A stretch of 64,000 bases of DNA, from assembly GCA_046351325.1 (NCBI GenBank), contig JAXLYR010000012.1, positions 1 to 64,000 on the forward strand, written 5' to 3'. Position 1 is the first letter of the stretch; every line of letters starts with the position of its first letter. This DNA comes from Xiheicaenibacterium sp046351325 (GTDB lineage Bacteria; Myxococcota_A; Polyangia; Polyangiales; Polyangiaceae). Shown piece by piece: positions 1 to 7,293 of this stretch. A program made the position numbers and the translations under genes. The notes under the pieces were generated by a model. It saw nothing but the letters and a program-made list of their open reading frames with translations. It ran no database searches and was not told where the DNA came from.

Positions 1-3000
1 CACACCCGCGTTGTCACGCTCGATGGTCGTGATGAGCCCGTCTTGATCGGTGACGCTCGAGAGCTGCCCGAATGCGTCGTAGTCGATGGAAAGCAGCGTG
101 CGGCCTGTCTCGGTGTCGAGGGTCGACAGGTGCCGACCCTCTTGGTCGAAGATGTACGCAGTCCGACCGTCGGTCTCCGCGATCGCGAAGGTCTGGTCGA
201 CGAACTTGGGCAGGTTCGCGGACAGGCGCAGCATCGCGTTGATGTCGTGGAAGACGAGGTAGCCGTCGGGGCCCATGCGCATCGAGCGCACCGCTGGAAG
301 CGAGGCGGCGTAGGCGTTGCCAGTGACAGGACAGTCCGTACACGTCGCGGCGCCCGCCACCGTCCGGATGCGACCGTCGGGGGTTATCGCGCGAATCACC
401 CGATTCTGCAGGCCAGGCAGCACATCGCTCAGGTAGATGACCCCATCCCGTCCGACGGCGAGCTGGTTCGCCTGGGACATGCGCGCGTGCAGGGCGAAGA
501 TGCCCTCCCCGGTTTGTTGAGGTGCAGCGCCAGCCACGGTCTCGATGATGCCCGTTGGGGGAACGCGCCGCAGTCGGGAGAGCCCGCCCGCAGCATCGTG
601 CAAGAGGTACAGCGAGTCGTCGGGGCCGAACGCGAGCGCGTTGATGGCGCTCGTGATGCTGACCTGATTGGCTGGTATACCGTCCCCATTGACGGTGCCG
701 CCGCCGACGACGGTGTTGATGTAGCCGTCGGTGCTGATGCGCCGCACGCGCGCCGTCTCACCGATGTACAGGGAGCCGTCGGCAGACATGGCCATCGCGG
801 TCGGTCGGATGTTCGCGGAAAGCGCGGGGCCGCCGTCGCCGGTGGAGCCGGCGGTGCCTGTGCCCGCGACGAAAGAGAGCATTCCATCCGGGGCAACGCG
901 GATGATGCGTGAGCTCTGCCCGCTGAGCGCGTAGATGCTGCCGTCTGGTGCTGGCGTCAGCAGGCTGAGCCCCGAAGCTGCCGCACAAGCTCCAATGGCG
1001 GGGATGCCCTCACCGTTTTGGCAAGTCGAGCTCGGGGTTGCGCGCCCAGCGACCAGGGTCGTCGTGCCGTCGGGCTGACGCTCGAAGAGCTGGGAGCCGG
1101 TGTAATAGAGCACGCTGCCATTGGGAAGCGGCGCCACGTCGAAGATACCCGTCGTCGGACGCTCCATGATGCCGTGAATGACGTTCTGGTAATCCTGATG
1201 GCGGCGCGTGCCGTCGCCGCGCCAGAGGGTACCGCTGACAGGATCGTAGGCGTGAACCTCGCTCAGGGAGAAGCCGCCGAGGCCCTGCCCGCCGTTCGAC
1301 CAGTTGTCGAGGTCGATGCGCTTGCGATTGGTGAGCTCGAGCTGCCACCGACCGCCTTGGGGACCGTTGTCGATGACCGTGAACTCGTTCGTGAACGCCG
1401 CGAAGCTCCGGCCGAAGCGCTTGTATTGCGTGGCCGCCTGGTCGGCCTCATAGACGTAGCCGACCTCGAGCTGGGCGGGCTGCGAGCCCGTGACCGTGCG
1501 GCCGAAGGCATCGGCGCCATCCCACTCGAGGGTCGCGCTCATGTTCGCGGCGCAGGGACACTGGACGGTCTGTTCAATCACGCGGCCCGCGACCGAGAGG
1601 CGCGCGTTGATAGCGAGCGCGGTGGTCGGCGGATCAGAATCGGTGATGGCCACCGTCACCCGCCGCCCCGCGCCGCCTGGCACGCGGTTACTGCGATAAT
1701 CGAGCGAGAAGGGGGTGCCCGCTACGGGGACCGACTCACCCAAGACTTGGTTGTCGCACTCGAGGATCGAGCCTTCCTCCTCGACGGAGCAATCCGTTTG
1801 GGCATCCTCCGCGACTGCGGGCGGAACGCGCTTCGGGTCGGGGATGCGCTTGCCGTAGTTCAGGTCGGCCGGTGAGAAATGCTTGAGCGGTGCGTACCAG
1901 ACCTCACTGCCCACGGCGTAGCGCGACGCGAGCTCGGCCCGGACCGTTGGCGTGAGGCCGATGTTCGTCAGGTCTTGGGTGAGGTCGGCGGCGCCGTCGC
2001 CCGTGAAGTCGATGTCAGCCACGCCGTTCGTGATGCCGGTGATGGCGATGACGACGCCGTCCTCATCCGGGACCCAGACGCCGCGCGCCCTATCGTAGTG
2101 GCCGACGGGGACCGCCAGGCCTACAGGGATGTCACGGAAGTTCTCGACGAAGTAGGGGACTGGGGCGTCGAACACGACGCCGGTTGCGCCCGCGTCCTCG
2201 GCCTCGTCGGTGGAGAGCTCGATGGCGTACGTGTAGATGCTTGTCTCTGGCAGCTTGCCGGGCATCCGCGCGGGGCCGTCGGGCCCTACTGTATATTCAG
2301 TGATGTGCAAGGTCATCGCGTCCAGAGCTTCTGTCGACCCGTCGGCGAACTGGAGCGAGCCATTGGTGCCTGGCGGCACCATGAGTACGCCCTGGCGCAT
2401 CCCACGGTCATCGGCGGTCTGCGTGCCCGTCGCCACGGTGATCGCCGAGCCGCCCGACAGGTCGATGACGGTCGCGTTGGGGTCGGTCGCGACGAGGATC
2501 GCATCGTCCATCTGGGCGTAGCTCTGCCAGTCCGCGGGCGCCGTTCGCTGGGCCGATAGATAGCCGTCGAGCTCGATGTTCACGGTGAGCGCGGCGCCGC
2601 CGTTGACCGCCATGACGTAGTGTCCAGTCAGATCGGTGTGGGTCGAGCCAAGCTCGGGGTGGTCGAGCACGGTGATTCGCGCGCCCTGTGCGCGGGAGCC
2701 GTCGGGCAACGAGACATAGCCCATCAGGCCGGCCGCGCGAGCCTCTTCAATTGTGTCGGGGGCGACGCCCTGTTGGAGGGGGTTCGCGCCCTCATAGAGG
2801 AAGCCGAGCGCCGACTTCATCGTTGTCGCGACCGTCGGGTCGAGCGCTGTGCACACCGTACGCTCGATGTGACCTGTAAGTGGATCGCAGCTGCGCTCGA
2901 TGGTGCACGCGTCACCGTCATCGACGAGCTCGGGTGCGCAGAGATCCACCGGGCCGCCGCCACCGCCGCCTGCCCCGCCAGTGCCTGTGGTCGAGCCACC

Positions 3001-3690
3001 TGTTCCCGAGGTCGAGCCACCCGTCCCTGAGGTCGAGGCGCCTGTGCCCGAGGTCGAGGCACCCGTGCCGGCCGAGCCGCCGACCGGGGGAGCACCGCCC
3101 GCGCTTGAATTGCCACCCGTGTTGGGCGCGCCGCCGGAGCCGCCGCCGCCATTGCCGCCACCGCCCGCGCACGGTTCCTCTTCTGTAAGGGTGACCGTCG
3201 CGGTGGTCGTCCCCGACTTTCGCTCGCCGGCCTGGACACGCAGCTTGACGCGCGTGGCGTCGACGACATCGCCCGGCTGCGAACCGTCCTGACAGTCGGA
3301 GAAGACATAGAAGTCGCCGTGGCCGAGGGCGTTATTGTGCGGGCGCTTATTGTCCCCCTGATACCGGCAGCGCGTCTTGCTGCCATCGGGGTGCTTGATG
3401 ATGAGGCGCGCGAACTTCTTACCGGCGTTGCCAGTCGTGACCTCGAGCTCGGTCGGGATGGCGAAGCGCAGGGAGGGCGACAGATCGACGATCGCATCGT
3501 CCCAATGGGCGGGCTTATAACTGCGAGAGGCCGTGAGCGTAACCGACCGACATTGATCAGTTATGGCCTGTTCGGATTGGTTGATAGAGTCGGGCTCGCC
3601 ACCTGGCGAGTCGCTGTCGCAGGCGAAGAATGTCAGTGCGACGAGCGGGCCAAAGAGCGCTCGTATACGGGTCAATCGCGGTGGGCTCAT
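1..3690 (-). CDS. Teneurin/Rhs-like lipoprotein with NHL and YD repeats (3' end off window)
   Basis: Open from an ATG at 3690, preceded by GGAG, to the left edge; about 1230 codons are visible and the C-terminus is missing. The N-terminus is a lipoprotein signal ending LVALTFFAC, so Cys24 should be lipidated. A Gly/Ser/Thr spacer follows at about residues 170-250, then a short Cys pair region, a carboxypeptidase-regulatory/transthyretin-like fold (about 320-380, GYVSLPDGSRAQGARITVLD), a beta-rich middle, NHL-type propeller repeats (about 895-1130, PDGSIYALSGQSSRIIRVAP) and the first YD/Rhs repeats (TGRTLLSIDYDAFGQLSSVT). This domain order is that of bacterial teneurin-like and TcC/Rhs proteins, whose YD repeats form a shell around a C-terminal payload. 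That payload would lie outside the window. Surface anchoring is inferred from the lipobox. The gene precedes no visible partner; vgrG lies 10 kb away. Confidence 0.85.
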   Translation of the reverse strand, partial: MSPPRLTRIRALFGPLVALTFFACDSDSPGGEPDSINQSEQAITDQCRSVTLTASRSYKPAHWDDAIVDLSPSLRFAIPTELEVTTGNAGKKFARLIIKHPDGSKTRCRYQGDNKRPHNNALGHGDFYVFSDCQDGSQPGDVVDATRVKLRVQAGERKSGTTTATVTLTEEEPCAGGGGNGGGGSGGAPNTGGNSSAGGAPPVGGSAGTGASTSGTGASTSGTGGSTSGTGGSTTGTGGAGGGGGGPVDLCAPELVDDGDACTIERSCDPLTGHIERTVCTALDPTVATTMKSALGFLYEGANPLQQGVAPDTIEEARAAGLMGYVSLPDGSRAQGARITVLDHPELGSTHTDLTGHYVMAVNGGAALTVNIELDGYLSAQRTAPADWQSYAQMDDAILVATDPNATVIDLSGGSAITVATGTQTADDRGMRQGVLMVPPGTNGSLQFADGSTEALDAMTLHITEYTVGPDGPARMPGKLPETSIYTYAIELSTDEAEDAGATGVVFDAPVPYFVENFRDIPVGLAVPVGHYDRARGVWVPDEDGVVIAITGITNGVADIDFTGDGAADLTQDLTNIGLTPTVRAELASRYAVGSEVWYAPLKHFSPADLNYGKRIPDPKRVPPAVAEDAQTDCSVEEEGSILECDNQVLGESVPVAGTPFSLDYRSNRVPGGAGRRVTVAITDSDPPTTALAINARLSVAGRVIEQTVQCPCAANMSATLEWDGADAFGRTVTGSQPAQLEVGYVYEADQAATQYKRFGRSFAAFTNEFTVIDNGPQGGRWQLELTNRKRIDLDNWSNGGQGLGGFSLSEVHAYDPVSGTLWRGDGTRRHQDYQNVIHGIMERPTTGIFDVAPLPNGSVLYYTGSQLFERQPDGTTTLVAGRATPSSTCQNGEGIPAIGACAAASGLSLLTPAPDGSIYALSGQSSRIIRVAPDGMLSFVAGTGTAGSTGDGGPALSANIRPTAMAMSADGSLYIGETARVRRISTDGYINTVVGGGTVNGDGIPANQVSITSAINALAFGPDDSLYLLHDAAGGLSRLRRVPPTGIIETVAGAAPQQTGEGIFALHARMSQANQLAVGRDGVIYLSDVLPGLQNRVIRAITPDGRIRTVAGAATCTDCPVTGNAYAASLPAVRSMRMGPDGYLVFHDINAMLRLSANLPKFVDQTFAIAETDGRTAYIFDQEGRHLSTLDTETGRTLLSIDYDAFGQLSSVTDQDGLITTIERDNAGV

Positions 3691-4039
3691 AGGGTGCTCC
3701 AAAGCGGTTAGCGAATGATCATGCAACGACGCAGGTTGCCGGCGAAGATGACGCCATTGTCAGTCTCGCGAGCGTTTGCCTACAGACGGAATTCGTGGAG
3801 CCCGTTCCGCCGAGGACAGATGCCGTCGAGGACAGGGCGCTTGATTGAAAGGCAGGAGAACGAGCGGCGCCCGCACGCAGGTCCGCGCGCTCTCAAGGGA
3901 GCAGAACGACGCGGTCTTGTCGAGCTCAAAGTCAGGCCAGAAGAGGATTCTTCGCGAGCGATCGACCGAAAACGAGAGACCCAATTCGTGTTGTCGTCAG
4001 CGTTGGTGACACGTCTTTTCCCCAATTCGCAGAGCCACC
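3691..4039. other. Intergenic stretch, no gene recognised
   Basis: About 350 bp between the start of the teneurin-like lipoprotein and the end of the J-domain-like gene. Short open frames exist on both strands, but none has a convincing start signal or protein-like composition. It should hold the promoter of the minus-strand lipoprotein next to 3690. No hairpin or repeat stood out. Confidence 0.5.
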
Positions 4040-4783
4040 TCAGACGGTTCGCCCCCAAACCTCCAACGTGTAATGCAGGAGGCGCAGCGCGAAGAGCACG
4101 AGCACCACGAAGAGCGTCGGCCGCATCCAGCGCCGACCTGTCGCGGGCTCGAGCCACCCGCCAAATGCCTCTGCGAGGCGGGGAGCCTCACGACGGAGCT
4201 CCCCCGCGAGCCGCATTGCTTCTTCGGGCTCGCGCGCTTTGAAGGCGACCAGCACGTCCTTCGCCGGTTCGAATTGGGCATCGCGAATGGCGCGCGCGAT
4301 CGGCGAATGGAGCGCATCGGGCAGGATCTCCAGGTTTCTGCAGAGCTCCTCGGCGAGCTGCCATTGGGCCCGCGTCGCGTCGGAGAGCTCGATTTCGCCG
4401 ACTCGCCCGACATATTGGTCGATTGCGCCGCAAAGCTGGCGCGCCGACTTTACCTTGGAGTCCGCGATGAGCTCGAGGAGCAACAGGATCGCCTGGCGCA
4501 CGGGCGGGACTGGCAGCGAAGAGTCCATTGCGGCACGCCGCAGCGCCTCCTCGAGAGCCCTTCTCTTCAGGCGCCGCGAAGCGCCGGGAGCTGCGGGTGA
4601 ATCGCTCGAGGAGCCTGTGACGATCTTGTAAGCGACCTCGAGGCGAGCAAGACTGTCCTCGTTCATCGGTGGCTCCCGACGCAGTCGGAGCGCTTGATAA
4701 GCCTCTCTTGCCTCGCGCTTCGTGGACTCGGGTGTAAGTCCGAGACAAGCGAGAGCCTCGGTCAGGGTCATCGTTGGGTGCAT
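4040..4783 (-). CDS. J-domain-like protein with C-terminal membrane anchor
   Basis: 247 aa. Residues about 5-60 resemble a DnaJ-type J domain (TLTEALACLGLTPES, then AREAYQALRLRREPP, then LARLEVAYKIV), but the HPD tripeptide needed to stimulate DnaK is absent, with RREPP near its place. The middle is charged and helical. A single hydrophobic segment near the C-terminus (LFVVLVLFALRLLHYTL) would anchor it in the inner membrane with the bulk in the cytoplasm. It is the last gene of the minus-strand run that begins with vgrG, so it may be a chaperone-like or immunity accessory of that T6SS cassette. The fold call is moderate and the function is unknown. Confidence 0.6.
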   Translation of the reverse strand: MHPTMTLTEALACLGLTPESTKREAREAYQALRLRREPPMNEDSLARLEVAYKIVTGSSSDSPAAPGASRRLKRRALEEALRRAAMDSSLPVPPVRQAILLLLELIADSKVKSARQLCGAIDQYVGRVGEIELSDATRAQWQLAEELCRNLEILPDALHSPIARAIRDAQFEPAKDVLVAFKAREPEEAMRLAGELRREAPRLAEAFGGWLEPATGRRWMRPTLFVVLVLFALRLLHYTLEVWGRTV

Positions 4784-4819
4784 GGTAGTCGCCGAGTTTG
4801 GTGGTTGGTATCGAGGAGC

Positions 4820-5719
4820 CTATTGGGTGTCCCGGTCCGCTGACTCGAGAGCGGGTTCGGTGCTCGGGGTGAGGAAGGAAGTGTCACGCGCACAATATTG
4901 GGGCGCGATGAGCTCCTCCAGACGATCCTCTTCTGTGTCGTATCCAGCGCGTAGAACAATTGACTCCCCATCAGCGAGCTCGAGGTGTACCCGCGTCCCG
5001 CCCCCCGCCAGCGGCGGTATGGAGATGACGTGACTGGCGGTGACGCGACACCAGTCTATGCGCCGTCGGCCAATCGAGATGCCTTGTGTCGTAAGCACGA
5101 TGTTGGGGTACCACCAGCGGTCCCCTCGCAGGGTGCGCGGCTTGGCGAATCTGAGGCGCTGGGTTCGGACCTGCTCCGCACTGGGCGCTAGTGAATCGAC
5201 GCCTTGAGAGCGCGCTCGAAGTATGCGGCGAAGGAGCATCCATTCATTGCAGCCGAACGCCGAGAGCGAGATGGATTGCGCGCCAGCCCTCGTTTGGATG
5301 CGAAGGCACGTCCGAATGAAGGGTGAAGTCATGCCCGCCAAGAACGGGACGCTCTCCCGCGCGACGTCGACACCAAGAATGTCCTCCCAGGGCAAATAGA
5401 GCTGACGCGGGTCGAGACTCTCGGTGAAGGCATCGAGCCTAGCGCCAGAGGTTGTCGCGATCGCGCGACTCCTGGCAGCCGCCGACCGGAGCCGCGGCAG
5501 AACAGGGACGAGCAACGCCGACAGAACGGCGCCGAACAGAAAGGGCCCATCCCAGAAGAAGCCAGTGAGCATCCCGTAGACAACCCCGACGGTGAACGAG
5601 CCGACACATAGACCGAGCGCGACTACGCCTGCCGCGACCAGCCACCGCTCCATGCGGCCCTTTGCGGCGAGCACGTACTGACTCTCTTCGACGGAAGAAC
5701 TGTCCCGATAGGTGGCCAT
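4820..5719 (-). CDS. Membrane protein with PH-like domains, candidate immunity protein
   Basis: 299 aa. Two adjacent hydrophobic segments near residues 28-75 (WLVAAGVVALGLCVGSFTV and FLFGAVLSALLVPVLPRL) are followed by two beta-rich halves that look like bacterial PH-type modules, the first around YLPWEDILGVDVARE and the second around NIVLTTQGISIGRRRIDW. I recognise no catalytic motif. It lies in the same minus-strand run as the PAAR and large effector genes. A membrane protein beside an effector with C-terminal hydrophobic helices is the usual arrangement for immunity, which is inference only. Confidence 0.6.
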   Translation of the reverse strand: MATYRDSSSVEESQYVLAAKGRMERWLVAAGVVALGLCVGSFTVGVVYGMLTGFFWDGPFLFGAVLSALLVPVLPRLRSAAARSRAIATTSGARLDAFTESLDPRQLYLPWEDILGVDVARESVPFLAGMTSPFIRTCLRIQTRAGAQSISLSAFGCNEWMLLRRILRARSQGVDSLAPSAEQVRTQRLRFAKPRTLRGDRWWYPNIVLTTQGISIGRRRIDWCRVTASHVISIPPLAGGGTRVHLELADGESIVLRAGYDTEEDRLEELIAPQYCARDTSFLTPSTEPALESADRDTQ

Positions 5720-5798
5720 GTGTGTGGCTCCGAAACTGGCGCGATGTGTTGTGCCGCAGGTGAATCGCTCGCTGCGATGAGATGCCCATCATTGGGCA

Positions 5799-6884
5799 CT
5801 ATTTGCGGCGCAGCTCGGCGACCTTCGCCGTCAGCAGCTCCAGGAAGCGCGATTGAGCGGCTGGGTTCGACTGGAAGTAGCGCGCGAAGCGCTCGCGCAG
5901 CTCAGCCCGGGCGGATTCGGTCTCCATGCCAAAGCGCTGAAGTGTAGGTTGGTGGCGCTCCCCATTGACCGAGAGGTTTGCGCGCAGATCAGCGTAATCG
6001 GCCAGGCTGAGCGGCAGCGGGGCGAGCAGGCTTGGCTGCCCGGCTCCCAGCAGTACTGTCTCGTCCCCGACCGCGGGCGACGACGCGTCACCGCCAATCG
6101 GGGTGAGCAGACTGCGGAGTCGCTCGGGGCTAGTGGATCCTTGGAAGGGAAGTGGCCTTGTCGCTGGCGGCGCTGCGATTGGCAACGTCATATCCGCGTC
6201 GGGTTGCGGAAGAGCGACCCCCGATGCGGGGCGCTTCTCCAACTGGAAGCTGGCCAATGCGACAGCAGCTTGTGGAGCTTGATTGGCCTGAGGCTTGACT
6301 TGCAATCGAACGACTCGATTGGGCTCTTCTGAACCTTCTGGCAACTCCCCTGCAGGAGGAGACCACGGAAACCTGCGTAGTCGTGCCGAGAAAATCTGCA
6401 GCTGCTCAGGTGGGCTCGCGGTCTGCTGCAGTTGCTTGAATCGACTAGCCAGCTCGGGATTGGTTCGGAACCGGCGGCGCCAAACTCGCTCGAGCCGCTC
6501 CAGGTCGGAAGACCAAATCCCGAGGTCTTCGAGCACGCGTCCGACGTCGCTGGCTTCGTTCAGATAGCGCACGAACCCGGCGTAAGCTTCAACATCGTCC
6601 TCGAGCGGCTGCAACCGACTTCCAAGCCGGTCCCTGGCCACGAGCAACGCGCGCTCGAACGCTCGCCGGTGCTCGTCGCTGTCGCGAATGGCGATTGGCC
6701 AACCCACTTGCGCCGCGCGCCAGTTGGCCTTCTCCACCTGCTCCTGTGCGAGGACGGCACGCAGCGGGATGCCGATCTCGCCCGCCGCCACGAACCCTGC
6801 GAACACCTCAATGGGCAACCCTGCAATTCGGAGCGACGCTTTGCCCCGACGCTGCGGCGACCGCTCCTTCGCGCTCTCGACCAT
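5799..6884 (-). CDS. T6SS-cassette accessory protein with repeated helical motif
   Basis: 361 aa from an ATG with GGGAG eight bases upstream. No enzyme motif is visible. A helical motif built around an aromatic residue and an RFxxNPxxxxRF-like core occurs near the middle (VWRRRFRTNPELASRFKQL) and again at the C-terminus (LRERFARYFQSNPAAQSRF). A related stretch near the N-terminus has KANWRAAQVGWPIAIRDS. Between them lies a Pro/Ala/Gln-rich linker (about residues 180-260). The gene sits directly downstream of the PAAR gene, in the same direction. Helical motifs of this kind recur in proteins next to myxobacterial spike genes, so a T6SS accessory role (adaptor or cargo binding) is my inference. 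Confidence 0.6.
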   Translation of the reverse strand: MVESAKERSPQRRGKASLRIAGLPIEVFAGFVAAGEIGIPLRAVLAQEQVEKANWRAAQVGWPIAIRDSDEHRRAFERALLVARDRLGSRLQPLEDDVEAYAGFVRYLNEASDVGRVLEDLGIWSSDLERLERVWRRRFRTNPELASRFKQLQQTASPPEQLQIFSARLRRFPWSPPAGELPEGSEEPNRVVRLQVKPQANQAPQAAVALASFQLEKRPASGVALPQPDADMTLPIAAPPATRPLPFQGSTSPERLRSLLTPIGGDASSPAVGDETVLLGAGQPSLLAPLPLSLADYADLRANLSVNGERHQPTLQRFGMETESARAELRERFARYFQSNPAAQSRFLELLTAKVAELRRK

Positions 6885-6912
6885 GACGAAACTCCCTTGG
6901 TCTACTGGTTGA

Positions 6913-7290
6913 TTAGCCTACGAATACAGTTCCGCTCGCGACGACCTTGCCCGTGTCGGCATCCGTGGGGTCGTTGCAACAAGAGACAGGGTCATTGGCT
7001 CTGGCCGCGCCGGGCCCCTCGATGAACACACACGAGCTGCCGCTCGAGACCTTGCCCTTGTTGGAGGGCTGGGTTTGAAACGTCCCCCCGGGGGCGACGT
7101 GGGGCACATTGTCCGCCTGGCTCCCGACAATAGCTACCGCCTGGTCGTCACAATAGACGCTACTGGCCAGTCCCTGTGTGATGGTTCCGTTGAACGGCAA
7201 CGACATCGGGATGGGATTGCCCTCAACGAGCACGATGTGCGTGTCCGTGCCGCTGACGCGGTCACCCTTCTTCGCGAGTATGTTTGCCAT
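6913..7290 (-). CDS. PAAR-domain spike-tip protein
   Basis: 125 aa, the length of a stand-alone PAAR protein. It shows the PAAR pattern of Gly/Asp turns and short beta strands (KKGDRVSGTDTHIVLVEG, later SSGSSCVFIEGPGAARANDP) with late cysteines (SCCND) that could help bind the tip metal. PAAR proteins cap the VgrG trimer and attach cargo. It follows the large effector candidate by a few bases and belongs to the vgrG-initiated run, so it is the likely tip for that effector. Confidence 0.85.
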   Translation of the reverse strand: MANILAKKGDRVSGTDTHIVLVEGNPIPMSLPFNGTITQGLASSVYCDDQAVAIVGSQADNVPHVAPGGTFQTQPSNKGKVSSGSSCVFIEGPGAARANDPVSCCNDPTDADTGKVVASGTVFVG

Positions 7291-7293
7291 AGG

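Noticed and set aside
43..3030. Several long plus-strand open frames
   Set aside because: They are antisense to the teneurin-like lipoprotein, whose minus-strand translation is coherent from lipobox to YD repeats; the plus-strand proteins are Arg/Gly-rich without domains.
3715..4242. A 175-codon plus-strand frame
   Set aside because: Overlaps the J-domain-like gene on the other strand and reads as Arg/Ala-rich noise.
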